Part shown: piece after piece, positions 31,917 through 40,960 of the stretch
How positions within the stretch are numbered: position 1 is the first letter of the stretch
Layout of the letters: each line of letters starts with the position of its first letter
DNA from: Io17-Chloro-G2 sp034420695
GTDB lineage: Bacteria; Chloroflexota; Dehalococcoidia; Lucifugimonadales; UBA3495
Direction: 5' to 3'
Assembly (NCBI GenBank): GCA_034420695.1
Contig: DAOULB010000051.1
Coordinates: 94,446-158,445 of the forward strand
Length of the DNA stretch: 64,000 nt
Position numbers and translations under genes: made by a program
Notes under the pieces: generated by a model
The model's database searches: none
The model's input: only the letters and a program-made list of their open reading frames with translations
What the model was told of the DNA's origin: nothing

Positions 31917-32591
31917 TCAGGGCTTTTCCGGTGCGGCAGGACCCAGGTCCTGCTCATCTTCTTCGTCGACGTCCAAAGCAGCGCCTGCCTTAGCCCCGGC
32001 GGAAAGACGGCCCCATTGCTTGTGCCCGCGTATGCTGTGAGCCACCACCAGCATGCCCAGTCCCACCAAGGCCAGGATGGCGGCACGATCCCCCAAGTAG
32101 AACATGCCCACCGCAAGGGTCAGAGCGAGGGCAGCGGTCATTCCGAAGGCCGAGCGCATTTCCCAGCGGCGCAGCAGTATGATTACGGCTACCCCGGAGG
32201 CAAGTCCCAGCAGGGCCAGGGGAGGGGAAAGCACGAGGAACAGGCCAAAAAATGTGGCCATGCCGTCTCCGCCCTTGAACCTGGCAAATATGGAGTTCCA
32301 GTGGCCAAGGATGGCTACAGCTCCGGGGAGAATGAGCAGGGGCCCAGACAGGCCCAAGAGCATGGCTATTCCGAGGGTGGCGGCTCCCTTGGACACATCT
32401 CCAACGAACACGAGGGCACCGTTGCGGCGGCCCACGTTCCAGAAGACGTTGGCGGTGCCGGCGGAGCCGCGGCCGGTGGAGTAAATGTCCACGCCGCGCA
32501 ACCTTCCAGCAATTTTGGCAAAGGGGATAGAGCCGAGGAGGTAGCCGGCCACAATGGAGGCCAGTATCTTTTCAATCAGGATGAGGTCCAT
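31917..32591 (-). CDS. Second PlsY-like acyltransferase, 224 aa
   Basis: About five helices with YLLGSIPFAKIAGRLRGVDI, GRGSAGTANVFWNVGRRNG and FKGGDGMATFFGLFLVLS. These align with PlsY motifs, but motif 2 (GSGNxGxTN) has become GSAGTAN and motif 3 (GGKGVAT) is GGDGMAT. Catalytic function may therefore differ. A polar tail (DVDEEDEQDLG) ends the protein. I start at ATG 32591 because upstream residues are Cys/Pro-rich and lack similarity. The PlsY at 27033 keeps the standard motifs. Confidence 0.7.
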   Translation of the reverse strand: MDLILIEKILASIVAGYLLGSIPFAKIAGRLRGVDIYSTGRGSAGTANVFWNVGRRNGALVFVGDVSKGAATLGIAMLLGLSGPLLILPGAVAILGHWNSIFARFKGGDGMATFFGLFLVLSPPLALLGLASGVAVIILLRRWEMRSAFGMTAALALTLAVGMFYLGDRAAILALVGLGMLVVAHSIRGHKQWGRLSAGAKAGAALDVDEEDEQDLGPAAPEKP

Positions 32592-32960
32592 AAAACCTGC
32601 GAATCGGCGCTCCTCTGGGGAGGGGCCCTCAGGGCTGCACGCTGTGGGACTGTAACAGCACCGCGGCTTCACCGATTGAACGCTAAAACTATAACATGTT
32701 GCAGGACGGGTACATAGGGCGCAGTTTTCAGGTTGCCGCCGCATTGCCTTCCGTGGTCCGGAATTCACGTCCAATCACCACGTCGGGTACCAGATCCAGA
32801 GCCACGTTCAAGCACCACTTAAGGAACAGGGTTGCCCGGAAAGAGGTGTTCCGGGGCCGACGAGCTCCATTTTAGTATACTGCTGACGGGAGTGGGGCCG
32901 GCGGGACAGGGAAGCTTACAGAAGCCCTTGCGCCCCCGCCAGGACACAATCCGAGGTGTG
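32592..32960. other. Divergent intergenic region
   Basis: About 370 bp between the PlsY-like gene (minus) and the CoA-transferase (plus). AT-rich islands near 32682-32700 (AAAACTATAAC) and 32871-32880 (TTTAGTATAC) could hold -10 boxes; I see no convincing -35. Confidence 0.4.
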
Positions 32961-34193
32961 ATGATGTCTAGTGACGGTTATGGGTTGCCCTTGTCGGGCA
33001 TGGTGGTGCTGGACCTGTCCCAGATTATGGCCGGTCCCGTCTGCACCATGCTGCTGGCCGACATGGGGGCCGACGTAATAAAGGTGGAACGGCTGCAGGG
33101 AGGCGACGATGCACGGCGGATGGGCCCGCCGTTCATCCAGGGCTGGTCGGCGGGATTCTTGGCGGTGAACCGCAACAAGCGGAGCTTGGCCTTGGACCTG
33201 CGGAACCCCGAGGGAAAGGAGGTGTTCTTAGAACTGCTGGGCACGGCGGACGCGCTGGTGGAAAACTTTCGCCCGGGAGTGATGGAGCGGTTGGGACTGG
33301 ACTACGGGAGCCTGGCAGCGGTCAGACCCAGCCTGATTTATTGCTCCATTTCCGGTTTCGGCGGCACCGGGCCCTATGCTTCCCGGGGCGGCTTCGACTT
33401 GGTGGCACAGGGCATGAGCGGATTGATGAGCATCACCGGGCATCCGGGAAGTCCCCCGGCGAAGGTTGGCGTGCCGATTACCGACATTTCCGCCGGACTG
33501 ATGGCGGCGAACGGCATCCTGTGCGGTTACATCCATGCCCTGAAGACGGGGCAGGGCCAGCAGGTGGACACCTCGATCCTGGAAGCGGGCATTGCCTACA
33601 CGGTGTGGGAGTCGGCGGTGTACTTTGCCGAGGGGGAAGTGGCGGGGCCGCTGGGGTCGGCCCACCGCCTTTCGGCCCCGTACCAAGCCTTCCGGACTTC
33701 TGACGGGCACATCAACTTGGCCGCGCCGACCCAGCCGACTTGGGAGAGCCTGTGCCGGGCCATGGGACTGGAGGCGTTGACCACCGACCATCGTTTTGCG
33801 ACGCCGGCCGACCGGAAGGTGAATGAGGCGGAACTGGCGGCGTTGCTGGAAGAGACTTTCGCAGGAAAGCCTACGGAATATTGGCTGGAGGCCTTGGAGG
33901 CGGCGGGAGTGGTGGCCGGCCCTATCTACGACATGGGCCAGGTATACCGGGACCCACAGGTGAAGGCCCGGCAGATGATGGTGGACTTGGAAGACCCAGA
34001 TTTGGGGACTTTACATAACATTGGCATTCCGGTGAAGCTGTCAGCGACGCCGGGACGCATCAACCGCCGGGCCCCGGCTTTGGGCGAGCACAGCCGGGAG
34101 GTGCTGCTGGAGGCAGGGGTTTCGACGGAACGCATCGAGGAACTGGTCAACAAGAGCGTGGTGGGGCTGCATCAGCCCGCCGCGGTCCGATGA
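32961..34193 (+). CDS. Family III (CaiB/BaiF) CoA-transferase, 410 aa
   Basis: LPLSGMVVLDLSQIMAGPVC, GADVIKVERLQGGDDARRMG and LVENFRPGVMERLGLDYGSL are the family III landmarks; the catalytic Asp lies in GGFDLVAQGMSGLMS. These enzymes move CoA between organic acids. GAGGTGTG precedes the double ATG at 32961. Its stop overlaps the TauE-like gene as ATGA, so the transferase and the carrier are probably co-translated and handle the same acid or sulfonate. Substrate cannot be read from sequence. A paralogue is at 62397. Confidence 0.88.
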   Translation: MMSSDGYGLPLSGMVVLDLSQIMAGPVCTMLLADMGADVIKVERLQGGDDARRMGPPFIQGWSAGFLAVNRNKRSLALDLRNPEGKEVFLELLGTADALVENFRPGVMERLGLDYGSLAAVRPSLIYCSISGFGGTGPYASRGGFDLVAQGMSGLMSITGHPGSPPAKVGVPITDISAGLMAANGILCGYIHALKTGQGQQVDTSILEAGIAYTVWESAVYFAEGEVAGPLGSAHRLSAPYQAFRTSDGHINLAAPTQPTWESLCRAMGLEALTTDHRFATPADRKVNEAELAALLEETFAGKPTEYWLEALEAAGVVAGPIYDMGQVYRDPQVKARQMMVDLEDPDLGTLHNIGIPVKLSATPGRINRRAPALGEHSREVLLEAGVSTERIEELVNKSVVGLHQPAAVR

Positions 34194-34924
34194 ACATTTA
34201 CCTCACACCCGACCTGCTACTGTGGCAGGCGCTGCTATTGACCGTCATCTCCGGGCTGGTGGGAGTGCTAGGCGGATTCGTGGGGTTGGCATTGGGCACT
34301 ATGCGGTTGCCGGCCCTGCTGCTGATGGGGATTGGGGCGCCGGCCGCCGCCGGCACCAACATTCTAGTGAGCAGCATGTCGGCCCTGACCGGTTCCATCC
34401 GCCACCTGAGAGAGGGGCGGGTCAACCTGAAAATAGTCTTGGTGATGGGGGTGCCGGCGTTTGTTGGGGCGTTCATTGGTGGATTTGGCAGCGGGAGGGT
34501 GCCGGAATCGGCGCTGCTGTCGATGGCGGGGCTGCTGGTGTTCTGGCAGGGCGTGGAATTCCTGGCCAGGGTTGCGCCGCGACCCGGGCGGGCTGGCGGC
34601 CAGGAGGGTGACCCCTTCCGGACAGAGGTGGCCACGTTCACCGGCAAGCGGATGACGCTGCAAGCGGGGACGGGGCTGGCGATAGGGCTCTTGGGCGGCG
34701 CGGTGGGGCTGATACTGGGAAGCATCCGGCTGCCAGCGCTGATCCGGATACTGCGGGTGGACCCCAGGATTGCCGCCGGGACCAATTTGTTCATCGGGTT
34801 CGTCATGGGTTCAGTGGGCTGGGTGGGTCACGTAGTCCAAGGACAGGTGAACTATCCCTTGATGGGGATGATGGCGGCAGCGGCGATGGTGGGGAGCTAT
34901 TACGGGGCCAAGCTGACCGGATAG
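34190..34924 (+). CDS. TauE/SafE-like membrane carrier, cut short by an amber codon
   Basis: Two homologous halves, each starting with a glycine-rich GxxGGFVGLALGTMRLPALL or LGGAVGLILGSIRLPALIRI, are typical of TauE/SafE (sulfite or sulfonate anion) permeases. After GAKLTG the frame meets TAG (34922-34924), but translation beyond stays open for 31 codons to TAA at 35018-35020 and gives IGVMGIVLLAVGGLLVWQGY, exactly the last helix this family needs. One C-to-T change of a CAG codon would explain it. The product is thus short of a helix, unless the stop is read through. Confidence 0.7.
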   Translation: MNIYLTPDLLLWQALLLTVISGLVGVLGGFVGLALGTMRLPALLLMGIGAPAAAGTNILVSSMSALTGSIRHLREGRVNLKIVLVMGVPAFVGAFIGGFGSGRVPESALLSMAGLLVFWQGVEFLARVAPRPGRAGGQEGDPFRTEVATFTGKRMTLQAGTGLAIGLLGGAVGLILGSIRLPALIRILRVDPRIAAGTNLFIGFVMGSVGWVGHVVQGQVNYPLMGMMAAAAMVGSYYGAKLTG

Positions 34925-35023
34925 ACAAGCTTGAACCAATTGATCGGCGTGATGGGTATTGTGCTGCTGGCGGTGGGAGGATTGCTGGTGTGGCAGGGGT
35001 ACCGGGCTTCGGGGTTATAAGGT

Positions 35024-36391
35024 TCAGGGCCGGCTGCCGCTGCGGGCCAAGGCTTGGACCGAGCGGGCTTCGGCGGGAAGCCTGTCTTCCCAGTCCGGTA
35101 TCAAGCAACTGTCGGTGGGTTCCAAGAGGGCAATCACCACTACGCCGCTGAGGCTGAAGAACATCGACAAGGCAAATACGGCGTAGAAGGAGCTGGTGGC
35201 GAGGAGCACCAACCCGCCCAAGGCGGTGGTTACCCCGTGACCCAGCAGGGCGCCGGTCATCTGCCAACCGTAGACGCTGCCCATTGGCCCATCGCCGAAG
35301 TACCTGCGATTGATGACCAAGTAACCGGTCCACTCGCCCCCGAACCCGATGCCAAAGGCGGCGGCGAAGAGATAGAAGGCCCAGAGGTCGTGGGCCCAGA
35401 AGAGGATGGGCACGGTAATGCCCTGAATGGCGAGGCTGGCGGCCATCATCTTCCGGGGTCCGTACCGGTCGGCCAGCACGGGGGTGGAGAAGCGGCTAAT
35501 CAAGCTGACCAGGGAGATGATGGTGACGATTACAGCGGCTTGGGCCAAGCTCAGGCCCTGTTCCACAGCCAAGGGGATGGCGTAGATAAGTATGAGTCCG
35601 TGTCCGGCGCAACCGAGGGCGTGGACCAAGGGCAGGTTCCAGAAGGCCTTGGTGCGCCTGGTGGTCTGGTTGAAGACCTTGGCCCTGAGGTTTTCTATTT
35701 CCGGCGTCCTGACCACGACAGGAGGGTCTGCGTCCCGGGCGCCGTAGGGTTTGATGCCGATGTCGGCGGGCTTGTTGCGTAGGAAGGGGAAAACCAGCAG
35801 CATGGCTACGGCACCCATGGGGCCGATAATCAGGAAAGTGCCGCGCCAACCCAAGGATGATTCCAGGAGAGAGCCGATCAGAGGGGCCAAGAAGGCGCTG
35901 CCGAAACCGCTGGCGGTCCAGAGGATGCCGATGCCCAAGCCCAGGTGGCGGCGGAACCAGAGGCTGACCGACGCCATCATGGGGACCAGGGCGATGGACT
36001 GGGTCAAGGAAAGGAACACACCGTAGAGCAGGAAGAAATGCCAGACCTCTTGAATGAGGGATAGGGCGGTCATTCCGACTCCGTAGCAGACAATGCCAAT
36101 CAGCATCATGCGGCGAAGGCCCAAGCGGTCTCCCAAGGAGCCGCAAATAGGGGCAAAAACTGCTCCGGAGAAGTAGTAGAGGGCAATGGCAGACCCGATT
36201 ACCCCTACACTCCAACGGAATTCTCCGCCTGGCTCGGTCAACGGCGCAATCATGATTCCGGCGATCATGAAGATGGAAGCGCCGAAGACCTGAACTATGG
36301 CCAGCACGGCCACGATAACCCAGGCATAGTGGAACCCGCCCGGATGCCGGGCAGGGCCCAAGGGGAGCAGTGGCCGATTAATCAGTGACAC
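35024..36391 (-). CDS. MFS transporter, 455 aa
   Basis: Twelve hydrophobic helices with the loop 2-3 motif GSLGDRLGLRRMMLIGIVCY (G-x-L-x-D-R-x-G-R-R). The sequence resembles the monocarboxylate/oxalate-formate antiporter branch (FHYAWVIVAVLAIVQVFGAS at the first helix). Import or export of organic acids is likely. GTG start with a weak ribosome site. It is last in a tight minus-strand set with the inositol phosphatase, trpS and a PAC2 protein, with gaps of 17-33 bp. Confidence 0.8.
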   Translation of the reverse strand: MSLINRPLLPLGPARHPGGFHYAWVIVAVLAIVQVFGASIFMIAGIMIAPLTEPGGEFRWSVGVIGSAIALYYFSGAVFAPICGSLGDRLGLRRMMLIGIVCYGVGMTALSLIQEVWHFFLLYGVFLSLTQSIALVPMMASVSLWFRRHLGLGIGILWTASGFGSAFLAPLIGSLLESSLGWRGTFLIIGPMGAVAMLLVFPFLRNKPADIGIKPYGARDADPPVVVRTPEIENLRAKVFNQTTRRTKAFWNLPLVHALGCAGHGLILIYAIPLAVEQGLSLAQAAVIVTIISLVSLISRFSTPVLADRYGPRKMMAASLAIQGITVPILFWAHDLWAFYLFAAAFGIGFGGEWTGYLVINRRYFGDGPMGSVYGWQMTGALLGHGVTTALGGLVLLATSSFYAVFALSMFFSLSGVVVIALLEPTDSCLIPDWEDRLPAEARSVQALARSGSRP

Positions 36392-36424
36392 GGTCTATCG
36401 ATCCATCCAAGCGCTTGCGACGGA

Positions 36425-37249
36425 CTAGCCGGTGCGCCAGGCTTGCCCGTCGGTCACTTTGAGGAAGTTTTCAAGCAGGACAGGGTTTGAAGCAATGATG
36501 GAGGAGGTCCGCAGGTCGGCGGCACTGCCTTGGCGGTCAACGACAACGCCCCCGGCTTCCTCGACCAGCAACAGCCCGGAGGCGATGTCCCACGACGATA
36601 GGGAGTGGTGGAAATAGAGGTCAACCCGGCCCGCCGCAGCGTAGGCAATCCCCAAGGCGGCTGAGCCCATGAGACGGAAGGACTGAACGTTGGGCCAGAT
36701 GTGGCGGAGCATGTCCAAGGCCAGCCCGGCCTTTTCGTCGACGTATCCCATGTCGAAGCACAGGGAGGCTTGCAACACTTCAGGGGTTGCGGAGACGGAC
36801 ATGGGCTCCCCGTTGATCCGGGCGCCGGCTCCGGCTTGGGCTACGAAGCTTTCGTCCCGCACCGGATCGTAGGTGACGCCGAGAACGACGCGGGTCCCTT
36901 GGGCCAAGGCTACCACGGTGCAGAAGTGGGGGACTCCCATGGCGTAGTTGCGGGTGCCGTCGATGGGGTCAACAACCCAGGTGTAGCCGGAGTCGGACTC
37001 GACGGGAGGGGACTCCTCAGAGAGGATTCCGAATGCGGGGAACTCATCCCGCAACAGGTCCAGGACTGCCTTTTCGGCGGCATAGTCTACGTCGGTGACT
37101 ATGTCGGCACGGCCCTTGAAACGGATGTCCTTGGCGGTGGAGAAGCGGTCCCGTATGACCTGGCCGGCAAGACGGGCGGCCTGCTGCGCCACGTCCAAAG
37201 GGGAACTGCCGGTGCGGGAAAGGGGTGGCCTGGAGGGTGTCTGCGTCAT
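36425..37249 (-). CDS. Inositol monophosphatase family protein, 274 aa
   Basis: Metal sites: E78-E79 in ILSEESPP, D94-PID97-GT in WVVDPIDGTRNYAMGVPHFC, and the C-terminal WDIASGLLLVEEAGG. These are the three motifs of Mg-dependent, Li-sensitive phosphatases. The likely reaction is inositol phosphate to myo-inositol, linking it to ino1 at 15148; related fructose bisphosphate or PAP phosphatases cannot be excluded. ATG is 18 bp after trpS. Confidence 0.85.
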   Translation of the reverse strand: MTQTPSRPPLSRTGSSPLDVAQQAARLAGQVIRDRFSTAKDIRFKGRADIVTDVDYAAEKAVLDLLRDEFPAFGILSEESPPVESDSGYTWVVDPIDGTRNYAMGVPHFCTVVALAQGTRVVLGVTYDPVRDESFVAQAGAGARINGEPMSVSATPEVLQASLCFDMGYVDEKAGLALDMLRHIWPNVQSFRLMGSAALGIAYAAAGRVDLYFHHSLSSWDIASGLLLVEEAGGVVVDRQGSAADLRTSSIIASNPVLLENFLKVTDGQAWRTG

Positions 37250-37267
37250 GGCGGGCCGGGGACGGCG

Positions 37268-38314
37268 CTATAGCCCCATCTTCTGGTAGACCTCTTGGAT
37301 GGTCTCCTTGGCAATTGCCCCGGCGCGCTTGGCGCCGTCTTCCAGTACGTCCCTGACGTAACCGCGCCGGTCCTGGATTTCCTGCCTCTTTTCCCGCAGG
37401 GGTCCCAAGTAGCTATTGACGTTGTCTGCCAGGTGCCTTTTGCAATCGACACAACCCCGGGTGGCGGCAGTGCACTCATCGTAGACTGCGCTCACTTCGC
37501 CGGGCGTACTGAACAACTTGTGCAGGGAATAGACATTGCACACTTCGGGCCGGCCCGGGTCGGAACGGCGAAGACGCTGGGGGTCGGTGAATGCGGTGGC
37601 GACCCGCTTGGCAGTTTCCTCTGAGGTGGCAGCCAGTTCCAGGTGGTTGTCCAGGGACTTGCTCATTTTCTGCTGGCCGTCCAAGCCGAGGATCAAGGGG
37701 ACGTCGGTAAGCTTGGCTTGGGGTTCAGGGAAGGTTTCCCCGTAACGATTGTTAAACCGGCGGACTATTTCCCGGGCCAGTTCCAAGTGAGGAATCTGGT
37801 CCTGGCCTACGGGAACGGTATCGGCCTTGTACAGGATGATATCGGCGGTCTGGAGCACCGGGTAACCCACCAGCCCGTAGTTGACGCTTTCCTCGGTCTC
37901 GTCCATTTGACGGACTTTTTCCTTGAAGGTGGGCACCCGCATGAGCCAACCCAAGGGGGTGACCATGCTCAGCAGGGTGTGGAGGGTCATGACTTCCGGG
38001 ACATGGGACTGGACGAACACAATGTGCTTTTCCGGGTCCACCCCGGCCGCGAGCCAATCCAAGACCATGTCCTCGATGTTGGGCTGGATTTCGGCGGTGT
38101 CTTCAGGAGTTTCGACGGTGGTCAGGGCATGGATGTCCACGGCGCAATAGATGCAGTCGTAGTCCTTCTGGAGTTCCACCCAGTTCTGCAGCGCGCCGAG
38201 GTAGTTGCCCAGGTGCAAACGGCCAGTGGGGCGCATACCGGAAAAAATCACACCGGAGGAGTTACCGCCCGGGGCCCTGGATGAGCCGGCAGCGGGAGAG
38301 GCGTGTAGAGCCAT
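37268..38314 (-). CDS. trpS: Tryptophanyl-tRNA synthetase, 348 aa
   Basis: Class I motifs TGRLHLGNYLGAL (HIGH) and GLDGQQKMSKSLDNHLEL (KMSKS), plus the tryptophan pocket segments PVGQDQIPHLELAREIVRRF and DIILYKADTVPVG. It attaches Trp to tRNA-Trp. A 20-residue N-terminal extension precedes the usual start of the family; an internal start near the GVIFSGM segment would shorten it. Second gene of the PAC2-trpS-phosphatase-MFS operon. Confidence 0.95.
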   Translation of the reverse strand: MALHASPAAGSSRAPGGNSSGVIFSGMRPTGRLHLGNYLGALQNWVELQKDYDCIYCAVDIHALTTVETPEDTAEIQPNIEDMVLDWLAAGVDPEKHIVFVQSHVPEVMTLHTLLSMVTPLGWLMRVPTFKEKVRQMDETEESVNYGLVGYPVLQTADIILYKADTVPVGQDQIPHLELAREIVRRFNNRYGETFPEPQAKLTDVPLILGLDGQQKMSKSLDNHLELAATSEETAKRVATAFTDPQRLRRSDPGRPEVCNVYSLHKLFSTPGEVSAVYDECTAATRGCVDCKRHLADNVNSYLGPLREKRQEIQDRRGYVRDVLEDGAKRAGAIAKETIQEVYQKMGL

Positions 38315-38331
38315 GTTCTGGGCCTTGGGGG

Positions 38332-39243
38332 CTAAGATTCGTTCCCGCCGGGTTCCAAGCGCTCGCCCAATTCGCTGAGGAAGCGCTCGATTTCCGGGGA
38401 GAGGTTGGAGGCGCCCTGGGTCTGCTCCTTGGCGGCCTGCTCGGAGTCCACTTGGGCGTCGTAGTGGGCTTCCATCTGCTGAATCAGGTCTTTCAGTTCG
38501 GAGTTGCGCTCTACGGTGGCGTTCAACTCGCGGTATTGACGCTGTCCCCGGCGCACAGGGGCCAGGTCGGCAGGAATGTCGGCGTAAACGGATGAAAGGG
38601 CCTCTATCATGCGGGAGGTGCCGGTGTAGTCCTCTTCAAGCTGTACGTACTGCGGCAGGTGGACCATGAAGTTGATGGACTCTATTTCCGACTGTTCGAC
38701 CCCTTCGGACAGGAGGTTCATGATGGTGGTGGGGCCTTGGTAGGTGCTGCCCCGAAGCCGCAGGTGGGGCACTTCCTTGAGTTGGGGGACGTCTCCCAGA
38801 TTTCCGGTAATCAACAGCGGCCGGGTGTGGGGAACGGCGTCGTACATGGCGCCGACACGGCAGTAACGCTTGACGCCGAAGCGCTTGACGAGTTCCAGGA
38901 TCGAATCGGTGTAGTCTTCGCCATTGGCGTGGGGCTCAAGCAGGTGGAGAAAGATGTAGTCGGGACCATTTTCGGTCTGGGCGTAGCGAACCACGCTATT
39001 GGGAATCTTGACTTCCCGCACGCCCTTAACCAGGCGGATGGTGGGGCGGTAGCGGGTGAAATCAAAGAAGTTGCCGGGGCGTTCCAGCTTACCGAGTTCC
39101 TTGGAACCCAGATACCGTTCCAACCGGTTCAGGGTCAAGGTGCCGACGCTTCCTACGTCCACCCACGGCCGGACCATGGCAAAGACGTGGGGGTCTCGCA
39201 ACTCGGGAACCGGCTCGTTAATCTCAAAAGCCCCTATTTTCAT
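38332..39243 (-). CDS. PAC2-family (proteasome-assembly chaperone-like) protein, 303 aa
   Basis: Opens MKIGAFEINEPVPELRDPHV and MVRPWVDVGSVGTLTLNRLE, the start of the PAC2 fold, followed by GVKRYCRVGAMYDAVPHTRP and GPTTIMNLLSEGVEQSEIES. In archaea and actinobacteria PAC2 proteins are found near proteasome genes, but none is visible here. Function in Chloroflexota unknown. The C-terminal 60 residues form a charged helix. I start at ATG 39243, the first Met before similarity; no ribosome site is visible. Confidence 0.75.
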   Translation of the reverse strand: MKIGAFEINEPVPELRDPHVFAMVRPWVDVGSVGTLTLNRLERYLGSKELGKLERPGNFFDFTRYRPTIRLVKGVREVKIPNSVVRYAQTENGPDYIFLHLLEPHANGEDYTDSILELVKRFGVKRYCRVGAMYDAVPHTRPLLITGNLGDVPQLKEVPHLRLRGSTYQGPTTIMNLLSEGVEQSEIESINFMVHLPQYVQLEEDYTGTSRMIEALSSVYADIPADLAPVRRGQRQYRELNATVERNSELKDLIQQMEAHYDAQVDSEQAAKEQTQGASNLSPEIERFLSELGERLEPGGNES

Positions 39244-39465
39244 GGACAAATAGTGCCAGAAAAGGGCCAAGAATTCAAGACCAAAGGCGACGTCGTAAAG
39301 CTAGAGTAACCAATTTACGGGGTCGAGGCATTTTTGCCGATTTTCCGCCCGTCCATGAAAGGAAACGTCCAAGACAAGGGCTTGACGCGCAGGAAGCAGG
39401 CCATTCTGCGGGCGGCGTATGTTAGACTCTGCCGATAAACCGGGCGGCGTACAGAAAGGGGAGCA

Positions 39466-40773
39466 GTGCACCGCCCGGAAGCCCTCCCGCCCCTCCGAGC
39501 AGCTATGTTACGAGGCAACCGCCCGGCAACCCCGGTCAACCTGCCAACTTCGCCATTGAGCAAGCTGGCCGGGGCTTTGCGGTATGCCGACTTCCGGGTC
39601 CTGTGGGTTTCCACGCTGGCCAACCAGATGGGCCAGGGAATGCAGCAGGTGGTACTGGGGTGGCTGGTGCTGGAAATGACCGGGTCGGCGGGAATGGTGG
39701 GGGTGGTCTTCGCCATGCGGTCGGCCCCCAACCTGCTGGTGGGGCTTGTGGCCGGGTCGATCACCGACCGCATGGACCGGTGCCTGGTTATGCGGGGGTC
39801 GATTCTCGGGATGACCCTGCTGTCGGCCGGCTCGGCCGCAGCCCTGTATACCGGGGCCATCACGGTGTGGTTTCTGATGGCGGTTGCTTTTTCGATGGGG
39901 ATTTGCCACACGTTTTATATGACGGCTAGGATGGTGTACGTCTACGACATTGTGGGCAGCGGCTCGGCGATGCAAGGCATTGCCATTATTTCATTGGCGC
40001 AGCGTTCCGGCGGCGTCCTGGGAGCGCTGGTCGCAGGGGGTGCTATCCACTGGTGGGGACCAGGGGCGGCATTCGCCGTGATGGGAGGCGGCTATGCCGT
40101 GGGAGGACTGGCGCTTCTATGGCTGAAGGAGGCCGGGCAGTCGGCGCCGCAGGAACGGGAGCCGATACTGGAGAACATACACAACTACTTCTCGGCGCTG
40201 CGCACGAACCGGGAAATGCTGGTGCTGATAGTTACCACGGGCGCGGCAGACTTTTTAGGGTTCTCCCATCACGCGCTGTTGCCGGTGCTGGCAAAGGACG
40301 TCCTGCACGTGGGCCCGTCGTGGCTGGGGGTGCTGACGGCCTTCCGGTTCCTGGGGGGAGCGCTGGGAGTGGTTGTCTCAGCGGCACTGAGCGAGGTCAG
40401 GCGGCGAGGGCTGATGCTAGTGGTCATCCTGGCGCTGTTCGGTTTAGGGGAGATATTCCTGTCTCAAGCGACCGTCATGTGGACTGCCCTGCTGTTCATT
40501 ACGTTCATAAACGTGATGGCATCGGTGACTGACATTCTGCACCAAAGCCTGCTGCAACTCAGCGTACCCAACGAGCAGCGAGGCCGGGCCATGGGTTCAT
40601 GGCTGGCCGGCACAGGCGTGGGGCCATTGGGCCAACTGCAGATAGGCTTCGTGGCGGGGGCGACCAGTTCCAAAGTAGCCCTACTGGCCAACGGCATCAC
40701 GCTAGTGGCGTTCGCGGCGGTCATGGGGCTGGCCGTTCCCCGTTTGAGGCGACTGACCGGCTTCAGGACGTGA
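39466..40773 (+). CDS. MFS exporter (MFS_3-like), 435 aa
   Basis: GTG 39466 with GGGGAG upstream. Twelve helices begin at about residue 45 (LRYADFRVLWVSTLANQMGQ). The motif GLVAGSITDRMDRCLVMRGS matches the loop 2-3 signature of the DHA3/EntS type, and PNEQRGRAMGSWLAGTGVGP is the typical loop before helix 11. Likely a drug or small-molecule exporter. Repeat copy D follows 56 bp after its stop. Confidence 0.8.
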   Translation: MHRPEALPPLRAAMLRGNRPATPVNLPTSPLSKLAGALRYADFRVLWVSTLANQMGQGMQQVVLGWLVLEMTGSAGMVGVVFAMRSAPNLLVGLVAGSITDRMDRCLVMRGSILGMTLLSAGSAAALYTGAITVWFLMAVAFSMGICHTFYMTARMVYVYDIVGSGSAMQGIAIISLAQRSGGVLGALVAGGAIHWWGPGAAFAVMGGGYAVGGLALLWLKEAGQSAPQEREPILENIHNYFSALRTNREMLVLIVTTGAADFLGFSHHALLPVLAKDVLHVGPSWLGVLTAFRFLGGALGVVVSAALSEVRRRGLMLVVILALFGLGEIFLSQATVMWTALLFITFINVMASVTDILHQSLLQLSVPNEQRGRAMGSWLAGTGVGPLGQLQIGFVAGATSSKVALLANGITLVAFAAVMGLAVPRLRRLTGFRT

Positions 40774-40828
40774 GCCGGTAGAGCCCGGCACACAGGCGGG
40801 CCGGGCACTGATTCTAAGGGACAAGTTA

Positions 40829-40944
40829 GGGTAACTCTGACTAAGTCCACCCGTAGCGGCAAACCTTGCCATTCACCCTCACCCCGACCTTCTCCCATCA
40901 AGGGACAAGGTGCTTCAGTTGTACTTATTCGGACCTTTCTTAGA
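40829..40944. repeat. Dispersed 3'-end repeat, copy D
   Basis: Contains CTCTGACTAAGTCC, CCGTAGCGGCAAAC, CTTCTCCC-N4-AAGGGACAAGG and GGACCTTTCTTAGA. Between convergent genes, 17 bp from the stop of the crotonase-like gene. Confidence 0.8.
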
Positions 40945-40960
40945 CCTGACTAACGGTAGG

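Noticed and set aside
34922..34924. Selenocysteine or pyrrolysine explanation for the TauE stop
   Set aside because: The codon is TAG, not TGA, and no pyl genes are seen; a nonsense mutation is simpler.
39315..39911. 198-residue minus-strand frame
   Set aside because: Antisense to the start of the MFS gene and its leader; Arg/Ser/Pro-rich without motifs.
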